DNA of 64,000 nucleotides from Lentinus brumalis (taxonomy: Eukaryota > Basidiomycota > Agaricomycetes > Polyporales > Polyporaceae), in contig MARA01000003.1 in the NCBI GenBank assembly GCA_001792895.1, forward strand, positions 2,232,001 to 2,296,000, given 5' to 3'. Positions 45,388 to 55,750 of this stretch are shown one piece after another. The notes under the pieces were generated by a model. That model made no database searches. It had not been told where the DNA came from and saw nothing but the letters and a program-made list of their open reading frames with translations. Numbering within the stretch: position 1 is the stretch's first letter; every line of letters starts with the position of its first letter. The translations under genes were made by a program, and so were the position numbers.

Positions 45388-45401
45388 CTGTGTATACATA
45401 G
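45388..45401 (+). repeat. Right copy of LINE target-site duplication (14 bp)
   Basis: Second copy of CTGTGTATACATAG. It directly follows the (TC)n tail of the LINE. Confidence 0.8.
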
Positions 45402-45497
45402 TCGGCTCGTAGCGGACCACGAATAGTACGAGGTCCGCGCTCTAGCGAGCCTAGGCGAAGGCTACCATCATGGCGCTGAGCCTCGGAAGCGTTGTTT

Positions 45498-45570
45498 TTC
45501 GTGGTCCGCCCTGAACCGACCATCTATACACAGGCGCGAGAAGGGCCTATCGTTTGGTAAACGGCTGTAA
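45498..45570 (-). repeat. Right outer terminal inverted repeat
   Basis: Inverted copy of 32217-32267 joined to 45402-45423. The outer 28 bases are identical to the left end. Confidence 0.85.
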
Positions 45571-47589
45571 ACTAATAGTACTATATTTAGATTCCCAGTA
45601 CGAGTCACTCCTAGTTCAGCGTCACTTGACGTGGAACGACAGGCAAACAACATCTACAACTTGACGAACCAGCCTACAGACAGCCTAAAGACCCACTGGC
45701 ACCATCCACTTGACACGTACTGTATAACCCTCCCTGCATGGTGGTCCTCACGCTAAAAGGTTGGACATCAGAACTTCCCAAAAATGCTGAGCGTGCTGAG
45801 GCAGCGCCCTCAGCGCGGTCAGCACAGCTCAGCATGCCAGCGGCTCAGCGCGAATAAGCGCTGAAACGCTCGCACTCAACCTTCTTGTTCCTCTTCACAC
45901 ATGCACACATTCCACGCTGGCTTCAAGTATCAGAACTGGCTTATTGAGTACCGGGGTAGGTTCTTCCAACATTTCGTGGTCTGATATGGCAGCATGAAGC
46001 TAATATGAGACTGCAAAGTGCGAAATCTGCCCATATTTGGCTGAACATCGCAGGCTTAATTGCTCAGCCACTACCCCGCCCCTGGGCATGCGATTTTGTA
46101 TGTGTGTGGGTCACATACTGACGTACGCGTATGCAAAATTTCAGGTCGTAAACTGTACTCGTTCTCGACGTGGAGGATGAACAACCGCAGGTTCTCACGG
46201 TCAGCGCCCCCAGCGCCGTCAGCGCGTTTCAGCGCGTTCAGCATTTTCGGGAACTTCTGATGGAGACCGCAGAAACTTGCGGCTTGACACTGTATGAGTG
46301 GACTCGTGTCTATGCCGTATTCCGAAGACTCTGATGTCAGCGCAGAGAACCTTTCCCGACGGCATCAATGGTGCACGAAGGCGGCCACGAGGCGTATACG
46401 CCGCCACTTGCGTGCAATTCGTGGTCAAATATGTGGCGACGACTGCCCTTGAAGCTTGGAGGCTTCGTCGCCATTCTCTCTCTCCCTCTTTCTCTCTCTC
46501 GTTCGATGCCTTTTGGCGGGCGTGCTTCAACCATGCACAGCCGTACGCTATTACAATCCAACTGTAGCGCCCTGCTGCTATCGCCTTGAGCCTGGAGCCA
46601 CTCGAGAGTTGCACTGCATGAGCATCACGAGCATCGAAGTCGGTCGCCAATCGTGAAGTCTTCTCCTGATGCTGCACCTGCGCTCTCTTGGGAACGAAAC
46701 TCGTTCCAGAGCGTTGGACACTGGTACGCAGCAGATGGCTACGATATGGAGTGTTATTACTTATGTCGTTTCGTCTCGCTATGTTACTAATATAGGCCGA
46801 GTCACTCATAGGCGTCCAAATGGGGCAACCGCGCACAGCCACGTCAAGTATAACCACTTGATGCGATGCAACCAGACGTACATGGGCCGCCCGGCGTGTC
46901 CGCCGCCATATCTGGTACAACGAGGATGCAACGAGTTTGAATAAGAACTCCTGAGTATGGTAAACAGACAGTTACCGAGGCGCGGCGGACTTTCCCCCCA
47001 AAAAAGCTTGTGCTCTGTGCACGGGGACATAACTCGCTAGAACGCTCCCTGCTAATGCTGCTGGTCCTAGCCTCAGACAGACTGTGTACGCCCGTCAACA
47101 ATTTTCTTACATGTGGATGACCTATATGTAGTGATGTCGAGCTCGCAAGAGCCCTAATCAGGAAACCCCTCCGTAATTCTCTGGCGATCCTTGGATGCTC
47201 CCCTCGCCCGCTGCGCCTCAATGTGAATCTGTCAGCCAGGCATAAAATTCAAGGTGTCTTATATTATGCATGCCGTCAGCGGGAGCAGGCGTGTACGCTC
47301 AAGAACGCTTGGAAAGGACCAAGGAGTGCGTGGTCAGGAGACCTGACACGGTGGCAGGTTATTTCCCACTCCCGTCAACAGCGCTCTACCGGCCCTATAT
47401 CAGTCTTTTGCGACGCTTGGGTAGATTTGTTATCCTTGTCCTCCTGCTATACCGCTCCCCTTCCCTCTCCTCGTCTTCCTTCCATCCCACCACCCCTTAC
47501 TCAACCTTGTACGCCCCGGTTAATTGCGCCTATATAGCCATTCCTGAACGACCTCCGATCTGTAGTTGCTCCGACTTTCTCCAGGCGCA
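45571..47589. other. Gene-poor stretch right of the transposon nest
   Basis: About 2 kb with no gene I can support. It contains the separate TIR element at 45766-46262, a (TC)-rich run near 46478-46501, and long but motif-free open frames (for example 46219-46920 minus). The last few hundred bases should include the promoter of the DUF3433 gene; 47450-47510 is very pyrimidine-rich. Confidence 0.4.
45766..46262. mobile_element. Second MITE-like TIR element, ~497 bp
   Basis: The left end CATCAGAACTTCCCAAAAAT then GCTGAGCGTGCTGA is matched inverted at the right end (CATCAGAAGTTCCCGAAAAT then GCTGAACGCGCTGA): 30 of 34 bases agree. Both subterminal regions are packed with CTGA/CAGCG words in both directions, as in hAT-type subterminal repeats. 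No coding capacity. If the TIR is taken as CAGAA, the 8-bp flanks (TTGGACAT / ATGGAGAC) agree at only 5 of 8 positions, so no duplication is claimed. Confidence 0.65.
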
Positions 47590-50011
47590 ATGCAAAAATT
47601 GGAGAAACCCGTCTCGGCTTCCCGCAGCACTTCTCTCACCGCGAAGCAGTCATCAAAAGGTGAGTTGTGCAGCTATCCCTCAAGTGAACGTATTTCACGC
47701 GATCTATCATACGTCCATAAGGTCCACCACCCTCACAGCCTCTTCCGTTATCATTGCGCGCCTGGTTCTGGTCGATCCTCTTGATAACAACAATTGTCCT
47801 GGTGACGGTACTCGAGATGTCGCTGCAACTCAACAGTCGCTCGCGAGGTAAAACGCGCGACCTCATTAACTCCCCGACACACTAGTTGTACTCATCACTC
47901 ACACTAAGGATGGGCTCCATCACCCTGGTACACGGGCACGACAGGATGGAAAAGCCTACTTCGGGTGAGTGTCATGCAAATTACTATATGAGCTGTACCG
48001 CCCACTGGCCGGTGCTAACACCGATGCCTGCCTGTGCAGCTTTCTTTGCAATACGGATGTGCCCAGCTTCTCTCGCTGGCCTGGGCGGCCATCGTAGGTG
48101 ATATACTTTGGCTGCAGGTATGCATCCATGAGACAGCCTTGAGATCTAAGGCCCGACGCCCTAACCTCATTCAGCCCTTGCTCAATCTCAGGACGGGGAA
48201 CGGCGACAAGGCTGAGAAGACGATCTTCGAGGACTATGTCCGCGAAAGCAGGTGTGACTTCTAGGTGTTCTGCATAACTCGGATGGTGATCTGATGCGTA
48301 TCTTCAGAATTTTTGTCTTTCTAAACTCGCTCCGACGTCGGGAGTTCCTGGTCACTCTTGCAGTTCTCATTTCTCTTCTTACGATCCCCCTCCAACCACT
48401 CTTTGGCGCACTGCTAAGCACAGATACGGTGATCATCAGTCATTCAGGTATGGTTGAGAGTACTTCGTATGTAGTGGTTTCGGACTTATCGTACGGACTT
48501 ATCGTACGGACTTATCGTACGGATTGTAGCAGGAAACTCCACTGCGATCAGCCAGCTGTCCCAGAACGTGTCCGACAGCTTCAGCGATCTCAAGCGTAAA
48601 CAGTTCTGCCTGTCTACGCAGCACTGGTGAAACTGACGGGATATTTGCAGCATTTGTGCTCGCAGCGAACTTGGCAACGATCAAGACCATCCTCAAGGTT
48701 GGAGCCCTTCCGTTCATAAGTGATGACGGTTATACGGTGGAGGAATTCACAGTAAGTACGGGGTCACTCTGAGTTATCGTCCTCGCAATACTGATACTTC
48801 CCCAAAGCTTCCCACAGCAATCAACGGTACGGGGACGGCGACCGCTAATGTCTCCGCTGTGTTCTACCAAGCATCCTGCATGGAACCCGACGCTGTGAGT
48901 CCTCAGATAACCTAATACCTCATCGCTGACAGACCGGATGTATCTAGGTTGAGGTCAATTCCACCGAAACTACGGCTTCTCTTGTATCGAATACAGCGTG
49001 GTTCGGAGACTGCTTCTTTTCCTGGAATGCCAGTGACTCCGGTCCATCCTCGGGTACGCTTCATATTCTCGTGAGAATACTGCTCCAAGGACCCACCCTC
49101 GCAACCCTTCACAGGTATTGGTGTCTTACCTGACGTTGAGGAATGCGCCCAGTACTCGCAGCTCGCGCCTCAACACCGTCCCGTGGTGTTCTTCTACAGC
49201 GTATTTTCGCCCGCCCACCTCGCTACTGCCAGCATGTGTATCCCCGAAATCCACGTCAGCTCCGTTCAAGTGTCCGTGAATCTGGCTACGAACGAGACCT
49301 CTGTGGTGACGAAGACCGACGTTGCGTCTCCCATCGCCGGCGCGAATGCGGTCTTGAACGGTCTATTTCTTGACACAAGCTCCTTGGATCAGGCCGCGGC
49401 TGCTCGCCTCCAGAACATCCAGCAGGACCTGGCTAGCGCCGTGCTTGACACCGTGCAGGCACTGCAGGGAGCGGGATCGGTGCTTGAGGGGTCGTACGCC
49501 AATCACGCCTTCACAAAGACGACTACCGATGTCTATGTGAGCCGTTCGTCATCACCTCATGATACAGAAGCTCATGTTTACATGCCTCTTCAAGAACACG
49601 TACCTCCGTGTACTGGCCAGAGGCATCTACTTCTCCCCAGAGCAGAACGCAGCGTCCGTTCCTGTGCAACTCAGCGCCCAGGTCACGCGTGTTATGCTCG
49701 AGTTAGTGCTTAAAATTTCTCCTGATCATCACGTCAGAGAGACTGAGCCCGTCGTCGTTTTTTGTAGCGCCGCCGCCGTCCACTCTCTCTCCTGCGTGCT
49801 CGGCGCCACCGTCGTGCTCGGGTTCTTCCTTATGACCATCCATAAGCACATGCGACGTCGGCTCCCCTTCATCCCGCCGTACTTTGGCACCATCGGCGCC
49901 GCCGCCGGCCTCATGGGAAAGCTAAGCGTGGACGTCTCTACGCGGAAGACATACTACCTGAGCAAGTCGGAGGGCTGGAGGATTGTCGCCAAGCAGCCGC
50001 GCAAGTCCTAG
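47590..50011 (+). CDS. DUF3433-type multi-pass membrane protein
   Basis: A fungal membrane protein family of unknown function. Exon 1 reads MQKLEKPVSASRSTSLTAKQ. The next exon has PLPLSLRAWFWSILLITTIV, the family's Trp-rich first membrane segment. Then GWAPSPWYTGTTGWKSLL, a second segment (QLLSLAWAAIVGDILWLQ), ARRPNLIQPLLNLRTGNGDK and a third segment (REFLVTLAVLISLLTIPL). A large extracytoplasmic region with N-glycosylation sequons (NGT, NVS, NST, NAS, NET) follows, and a last segment (LSCVLGATVVLGFFLMTI) precedes a cytosolic tail ending KQPRKS. At least nine short introns; one at ~48450-48530 carries a 13-bp tandem repeat. The order membrane-loop-membrane fits one half of the usual duplicated DUF3433 layout. 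Confidence 0.75.
48481..48523 (+). repeat. 13-bp tandem repeat inside a DUF3433-gene intron
   Basis: CGGACTTATCGTA three times in direct succession plus CGGA, ending just before the acceptor TTGTAG. Confidence 0.85.
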
Positions 50012-50993
50012 TTGTGCGAACGGGCACGGATCAACCGTGCCTTCTCATGTCATTCTCGCCCACAGATTTCATGTTGTCACTCATGGCAAGTTCCTGATTG
50101 GAGGCCGGTCCTCATCTGGGATCAATTATTTTTGTCCATTGGTACACGAGCAGGAGCTCATCAGTCTTCCTCCCTTGCGCTTGCGCTTCCACGACCCACT
50201 GCGATGACGAGTCCGGAACTTCGTCATCTCTCGGATGGACTTAGTCTTTATGATCACGAACAGTCATGTAACCATGTACTACGTAGAGACACGATCTTGT
50301 ACAACAGAACCATGTTCTCAACTGCCAGGTATACCGCACTCAGGCATGAATCTAGTAAGTACATACCAGTGGAAATTATTGCTCAGTGCTTCGTCTCGCG
50401 CGGATTGGCTTGAGGCTTGCTCTGTCCGATAGCATGCGGTCCTTGCTAGACCGGGCTGGTGGGGTCGTCTGCGCAACCGCTCAGCATCTCGAGCTCGTTG
50501 AGGCAGGTCTTGAACGCTTTCGAGTACTGCCAGTAGTGGCGGAGAGATTGAAGTGCGCGGAGGCGCGGTGTGAGTGATGTATACAGCCTCTTCGACCGCA
50601 AATCCCGCAGTGAAGGTTCTCTACTACGATGACAACAGCAGCTGAGACTCAAGCAGAGGTGATATATCGCCAGTAGTGGGCGCGAGATAGCGAGATGTTC
50701 CGTAGGCCGGTGGCATGTCCTGGAGCTCGAGAGAGGTACACGCAAAGAACTGTCCTGGAGCGAGTACACTCGGTCCGAGCTTCTCAGCACAGCATGTACA
50801 TGAATCGTTGATCCCGGGGGGCAGTGCATGATTGAAAGCGCGCGAGACCGCAACACGTCCCTCGAGGTCAGTGCCGTCATGCACCAGATTGAGCAACCTC
50901 TGAAGATTGTGTAAGCAACATTCGTCAATATAACAAGTCGTGACAGCAGCCCTCGCGATGAGATACAGTGGTGGTCCTGTAGAAAATGACAAA
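50012..50993. other. Convergent intergenic region, DUF3433 / F-box 2
   Basis: About 980 bp between facing 3' ends. Open frames on both strands (for example 50446-51090 minus) have no recognisable motif. No repeats or structure stood out. Confidence 0.35.
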
Positions 50994-52652
50994 TCAATGG
51001 AATGCCCCGTTCCAGTACTCCAGACGGCCAGACGCCTCCGGCTCTCTGGCGTACTCCGGCAGTGGCACGCGGGGTGTCTCGTCGCTGCACTCGATGTCAA
51101 CCTGCGACAGGTATCCCCGTACTTCCGCCAACTCCGCATCATCGAACGCGAAGCGTGGCGTAACGTGCAGGACCAAGCGGTCCAAGTACTTGTACGCGCC
51201 CGTCTTGAGCAGCTCCAACACCTTCGACAAGCTGAGCCGCTTCGTCTCGCGCGGCTTCAGCAGATCGCCGTACTGCCCGGTGTCGACGGCCCTGCGGTAC
51301 TCCACTTCGCGGTCATAGGCGTACACGAGACGAACAGTCTTCAAGCGCGGAGAGTCGAATACGGGGTCACGACCGTCAGGAAGGATCCGAAGATCGGGCT
51401 CGCCGCAGTCTCGGGACTGGTCCATGACGATTGTGACGACTTCGAGGGCGGGAAGGGTGGCAATATTGTCGCGCAACGGTTCTTCGAACGCATCCCACCA
51501 GCTGGGCCGGAAGTTCACGACCCACACGTCGTTGACGGACTGTAAGGCGGATTTGTCCCGAAGCGTGTGTCTGAGCCAATCCGGACCGTCCACGCAACGC
51601 TCAGCCTCAAGTCGAGTCACGGTCCCGACTCGAACCACGCTCTGCTGACCGAGGAACGCGACGCTCGGGGCGTAGAAGTCGGTCGGCTCCGTAGAGTTCC
51701 ACCGCGACGGCTCCAAGCTAATGTGGATGGTCTTGACAGGCCCTACGGAGTGGTCGCAGAGGATCGCACCGGCGTCGCAGTACTTTGTGAATGCGGTGAT
51801 GCCCACGACCTGCAGGGAGTAGCCATGGGGGGGCTTCGGAATCTTGTAGAGGTAGAAGGGTAGGAAGGTATCTCGTAGGTCCTGCAACACGACGCGACGG
51901 AGACGGGGCAGGGACTTGGAGATATCCTGGTACTTATCCCATGCCTCATTAGGCCCAGATCTTCGCCGGATGTTACGAATAATGAGGCTTTCAAGTTGTG
52001 GGCAGCGGCCCAGAAGCTCGATGATATCAGCGTGGATAGCAGTGACGTCTCCGAGAGCAAGGTGGGTGAGACTTGGAAATTCGCACCATGGGAGGATCGA
52101 AACGGATCGCAAGCTGAGGCGACGAAGATGCGACGTCAGACCTTGGGCGAATGGTGGGAAAGGAATGGGGATCTTTTCTGTTGTGGCGTCACAGAACGAG
52201 AAATATTCTAGACCCGGGTAGGGACGGTCAAACAGAGGATCCCAGAGAGGATCAACACGCTGCTTGTATGTGAGCAAAAGATGAAGCTCGCGGGCTCGCG
52301 CAGCGACCTCAGGCCAGAGGTTCTCCATGTCCGTCCAAGCCACATCCGTCTCGCGGTCCGAAGACAGCGAAATATCTGTGCTCAGGGACAGTGAGGGCTT
52401 CCGAGTAACCGCGTCCCGCGCGAGAACACGCTCCTTCGGCCCCGCACCTATCTTCACAGATTGCCACAGAGCGAGGTGGGAGATCGTGAGGTCGCGGAAA
52501 CGGCGACAAGATTGTGACATAGGAAGTAGCATGGTAGTGTCCGCCATTGAACTGAGCCAGACATCTTTGTTCTCTGGCTCGGGAATGTACTCCAAGATTC
52601 GATGCCAGACCTCTACAGGGAGGCTGAGCACCGGTGAACAAAGAGACACCAT
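50994..52652 (-). CDS. F-box protein with LRR-like C-terminal region (paralogue 2)
   Basis: Single long open frame, ~552 aa. The first ATG in the frame is at 52652. The F-box is SPVLSLPVEVWHRILEYIPE with CRRFRDLTISHLALWQSV. Leucine-rich, irregular repeats follow (SFPSLTHLALGD; LGRCPQLESLIIRNIRR; LPRLRRVVLQDLRDTFLPF). The C-terminus VPLPEYAREPEA...WNGAFH matches the end of the F-box protein at 25010. Likely an SCF substrate receptor with unknown target. A short upstream coding exon cannot be excluded, since the F-box starts almost at the first ATG. Confidence 0.78.
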   Translation of the reverse strand: MVSLCSPVLSLPVEVWHRILEYIPEPENKDVWLSSMADTTMLLPMSQSCRRFRDLTISHLALWQSVKIGAGPKERVLARDAVTRKPSLSLSTDISLSSDRETDVAWTDMENLWPEVAARARELHLLLTYKQRVDPLWDPLFDRPYPGLEYFSFCDATTEKIPIPFPPFAQGLTSHLRRLSLRSVSILPWCEFPSLTHLALGDVTAIHADIIELLGRCPQLESLIIRNIRRRSGPNEAWDKYQDISKSLPRLRRVVLQDLRDTFLPFYLYKIPKPPHGYSLQVVGITAFTKYCDAGAILCDHSVGPVKTIHISLEPSRWNSTEPTDFYAPSVAFLGQQSVVRVGTVTRLEAERCVDGPDWLRHTLRDKSALQSVNDVWVVNFRPSWWDAFEEPLRDNIATLPALEVVTIVMDQSRDCGEPDLRILPDGRDPVFDSPRLKTVRLVYAYDREVEYRRAVDTGQYGDLLKPRETKRLSLSKVLELLKTGAYKYLDRLVLHVTPRFAFDDAELAEVRGYLSQVDIECSDETPRVPLPEYAREPEASGRLEYWNGAFH

Positions 52653-53004
52653 TGGCACTGGGTCTAAGGTTGCGGTGATTACCTGAGATGTAGGTCAGCA
52701 TGGCATAATAATCATTAGGGATACGAGTATCCTTATGCCGGACAGAGGGACTGTACTTACTCGAGGAGGTAGATGGCGGGCAAGAGAAGGTTGCAGCCTC
52801 GAACCGCAGTGGTTGCTACGGCTGGCGGAAAGTGCCGAGGCTGCGGGCCGGAGTACCGACGAGCGCCAGCAGCTTGAAGTCGTCCGCCACTCGCGGGTCC
52901 TGCAGCATCCTTGTTCTCCTCCTTCTCTCCCGAGGCGCGCCCCCCACCGAGATCAGAACGGACTGTTGTCTTGCTCGTCGCCTGCGTGCATCACTGGAAA
53001 CAAC
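52653..53004. promoter_or_regulatory. Divergent promoter, F-box 2 / UBE2W-type E2
   Basis: 352 bp between starts. Both neighbours are ubiquitin-system genes. No specific motif recognised. Confidence 0.4.
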
Positions 53005-54031
53005 ATGGCGGTCTCGACGCGTCGCCTGCAGAAGGAGCTGGCGGATATCAAGAGGGACGGAACTCCAGTCGGTGAGCAGTGGCTCCGGACCACCGTGTCG
53101 GAAGGAACGCTGCCTCATCACGCCATCTGTAGGTATTACGCTATTGAGTGCGGAGGACTTCGCAACGTGGTATCTCTCGGTGGAAGTCCTCGGGAACACT
53201 GTCTACGAGGTGAGTGGCCACACCCGCGCGATCCCATCCCTCCTGCCGCATCTCCACACCGCTCAGACTTTGTGGGAACACAGGGCGAGAAGTTCGCGCT
53301 CAAGATGGCCAATACCCTATCTCCGCGCCCGCCGTCCAGTTCGTCGTAGACGACACCTACCAAGCCCCGGTGCACCCCGTACGTCGCAGGCCTTCACCCA
53401 TCTCCTTTCTCCCACTAAATCATACGTGCCGTCTGCTCTGCAGCATGTCTACTCGAATGGCCATGTACGTTAGATCTACGCGCTCAGGTACCACACCCGC
53501 TGACGCCGTTCCGCAGATATGCGCCTCCATCCTGGGGAGCGAATGGTCCCCAGTGCTCAGCGTCGTCTCCGTCTGCGTGACCATACAAAGTATGCTTGCG
53601 TCCTGCAAGGTCCGTCCCGCCATTCCTTATCCCCGAGTACGCGGGCGCTCGGAGTACTGACACTCATCGTACGAGCAGAAGAAGGAGCGGTGAGCAGCCC
53701 AATCGCCGTGATCGACGTCTCTACGCATGCTACTGAAAACGCAATATATTTCTCCAGCCCACCAGACAACGACCGCTACGTGTCTCACGCCCCCGAGAAT
53801 CCGAAGAAGGTGCGTCCTTAGCTTACCTCTGATGTCCGCGCACGGTCCGCTCACATCGCCCGGTCGCAGACTCGATGGGACTTCCACGGTACGTCGTCGC
53901 CACGAGCATTTTCACAACGAGCGGCATATCTCACACACTCGTCGCATGAACCACCAGATGACAAGTATGTGCCTTCTTCGCCGCGTCGCTCGATTGTCTC
54001 TGTGCTGACGATATCCCGTCGCAGTGTGTAA
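53005..54031 (+). CDS. Ubiquitin-conjugating enzyme E2, UBE2W type, with apparent 10-nt deletion
   Basis: UBE2W attaches ubiquitin to the N-terminal amine of substrates. The model has ten exons: 53005-53071, 53133-53209, 53284-53378, 53444-53464, 53517-53609, 53679-53689, 53758-53809, 53870-53888, 53958-53964 and 54025-54031. Four are microexons of 21, 11, 7 and 7 nt. The protein reads RRLQKELADIKRDGTPVG, NTVYEGEKFALK, YPISAPAVQFVVDD, HPHVYSNGHICASILG (active Cys in GHIC), SPVLSVVSVCVTIQSMLASC, KKERPPDNDRYV, NPKKTRWDFHDD. Between FALKM and QYP (53304-53310) the frame breaks. Exon lengths sum to 449 nt, and spacing to the human relative suggests ten bases are missing. It may be a sequence error, a null allele or a pseudogene. 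Confidence 0.82.
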
Positions 54032-54380
54032 ATATCATGCTCTGATCTCTGCTTGGATTGTATTTGTATGGCGGTTTGTCTCGCGTGTGCAATAGATCGA
54101 TTGAGTGTCATACTGCAGTCCATTGCGTCTGCCTAAGGGAGACAGATACTGCAGAGGTACTCGTCATTTTAAGACCGTCCAACAGGTCTCCGACCCGCCT
54201 ACATTTCAATGAGTACTGATCAGATACTGTAGCATCGAACGGTTCGAACTTCGCTTGACAAGACACATAAGCACACCAACGAAGAGATCGCAGGATACAT
54301 ACAACAGAGAGAGCGATCATCATAGTGTACAATAGGATGTCAAGACTAGAAACAACAATCAAGCTACACAGCCCACCAAT
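54032..54380. other. Convergent intergenic region, E2 / eIF5
   Basis: 349 bp between facing 3' ends. Nothing recognised. Confidence 0.4.
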
Positions 54381-55750
54381 CTACTCGTCCTCGTCGCTGT
54401 CATCCGCTTCGTCGAGCCACTACAACGACAGTCAGCACCTGCCGAAGACGACGGCGATGCATGATACACATACCTTGAGGAAGGGCTCGCTGGCCTTGCG
54501 GACCTTCTTGCTGGTATCGCGGTCAACGAATTTCTTGCTGACGTGCGTGCCCCACTGCTTCACCACCTCCTCCTCGAGGATATCCGCCTGGTAGAACGCC
54601 ATGAGGATCTTCGGCACAGCGGGGATCAGCTCCGGGTGCTGGACACCGACGAGACGCTCGATGCCGCCTAGAAGCGACTTCTGATGCTTCTCCGACGTCA
54701 CCATCTGGCGAACAGGTCAGCGATGACGGAACACAGCAATAATGGAGGATCACAAGCTCCGCACCTTGGCGAAGAGGGGGGCATACTTCGGGATCTCAGC
54801 AACGACGTCCTCGGTGAACAGGGTCTGCGCGATGACAGTCATGGTGCTGTGCTTCTTCGCGATGCCGAGCTCGTCCGCCTTCTTGTATATCTCGACCGCA
54901 CCCGCATCGCGGTTCTCCTCGATCCAGCTCCCGAGCTGCCCGAAGGGGCTGTCCGCGCCCTCATCACTATCGTCGTCACCGCCGGCGGCGAGCGCGACGC
55001 TGGCCATCTGCGCCTCAACAGCCTTCAGGCGGGCCTTGACGGCCTCAGGAGAGGTGTCCGCAGACCAGTCCTCCTTCGCCAGCTTAGACTCGGCGTTGAG
55101 CTCAGCGGCCTCGGCCTTGATGCGCTTGGTGAGCTCATCGTCACTCTCACCCCCATCGTCGCCCTCCGCCTCGGGAGTGCCGGCGTCCCCGTTCGGAGAG
55201 CCGTTCTCAGCGGTGGCCTGCCGCGACTTGCTCTTCTTCTTCGGGTTCTTCGGCGGGTTCTTGACGATGAAGGTCGTGAGCTTGTGACGCATGTCGACGC
55301 CGGTGCGCTCGCCGCACGCCTTGCAGTCACGGATGATGTCGTCCGTCTTGGTGATGATGAGGTCCGTCTCCGGGTTCTTGCACGCCTTGCAAAGGACGAA
55401 CTTCTCGATGAACCCGTCGAGCAGCTCGCGCAGCTTGGTCGCATCGTGGGCACCGTTGACGATGTACCGGTCGTTCTTCTCGTCGAACGAAGTCTGCGCG
55501 CCAAGCTCGCAGCCGAAGAACTTGGTGGGGTACGTGGGAGGACGAGAGAGAGCGCGTGCCACGTCGGACATGTTCGGGAGGACAGTCTTGATACCATTGC
55601 CCTTACCCTCGATCTTGGTGGTCAAGACAGGCATGCTGCACGCCAGATTGGTAAGAGAGGTAGGGCGAGGGGATGGATGCGAACTCACCGGTAACGGTAG
55701 AACTTGTCGTCGACATCGCGGCGAATGTTAACAACACCAGCAGAAGCCAT
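54381..55750 (-). CDS. TIF5: Translation initiation factor eIF5
   Basis: GTPase-activating protein for eIF2 in start-codon selection. The N-terminal GAP domain begins [20 protein letters not shown], with the catalytic Arg in the NIRRD segment, then [20 protein letters not shown] and [18 protein letters not shown]. The zinc ribbon is CKACKNPET ... CKACGERTG (~55390-55300). A charged linker ([22 protein letters not shown]) leads to the W2/HEAT domain ([40 protein letters not shown]) and the acidic/aromatic tail [12 protein letters not shown] that binds eIF2 beta and eIF3. Three or four short introns. All expected domains are present at usual length. Confidence 0.95.

Larger units (their letters stand above)
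32217..45570. mobile_element. Outermost TIR element (MITE-like, ~220 bp when unfilled) containing the nested LINE
   Basis: The two ends are long inverted copies of each other. The left end reads TTACAGCCGTTTACCAAACG then ATAGGCCC; the right end (reverse complement, from 45570) is the same for 28 bases and stays similar for ~73 bp. The left arm is interrupted at 32268 by the LINE and resumes at 45402 (TCGGCTCGTAGCGGACCACG), where it still pairs with 45498-45525. Removing the LINE and one 14-bp duplication leaves about 220 bp. It has no coding capacity of its own. A TA dinucleotide flanks CAGCCG at both ends, which would fit a TA target duplication; a longer one is not visible. Confidence 0.8.

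Noticed and set aside
45571..45580. Longer target duplication for the outer MITE
   Set aside because: Flanks AAATTAC and ACTAATA do not match; only a TA dinucleotide could be a duplication.
46219..46920. 233-codon minus-strand open frame in the gene-poor stretch
   Set aside because: Overlaps the second TIR element, has no recognisable motif, and GC-rich DNA readily gives such frames.
50446..51090. 214-codon minus-strand frame overlapping the end of F-box paralogue 2
   Set aside because: It overlaps a well-supported gene in another frame and has no motif.
54236..54260. TTCGAA-containing stretch as a possible tRNA T-arm
   Set aside because: No matching A-box or cloverleaf around it.
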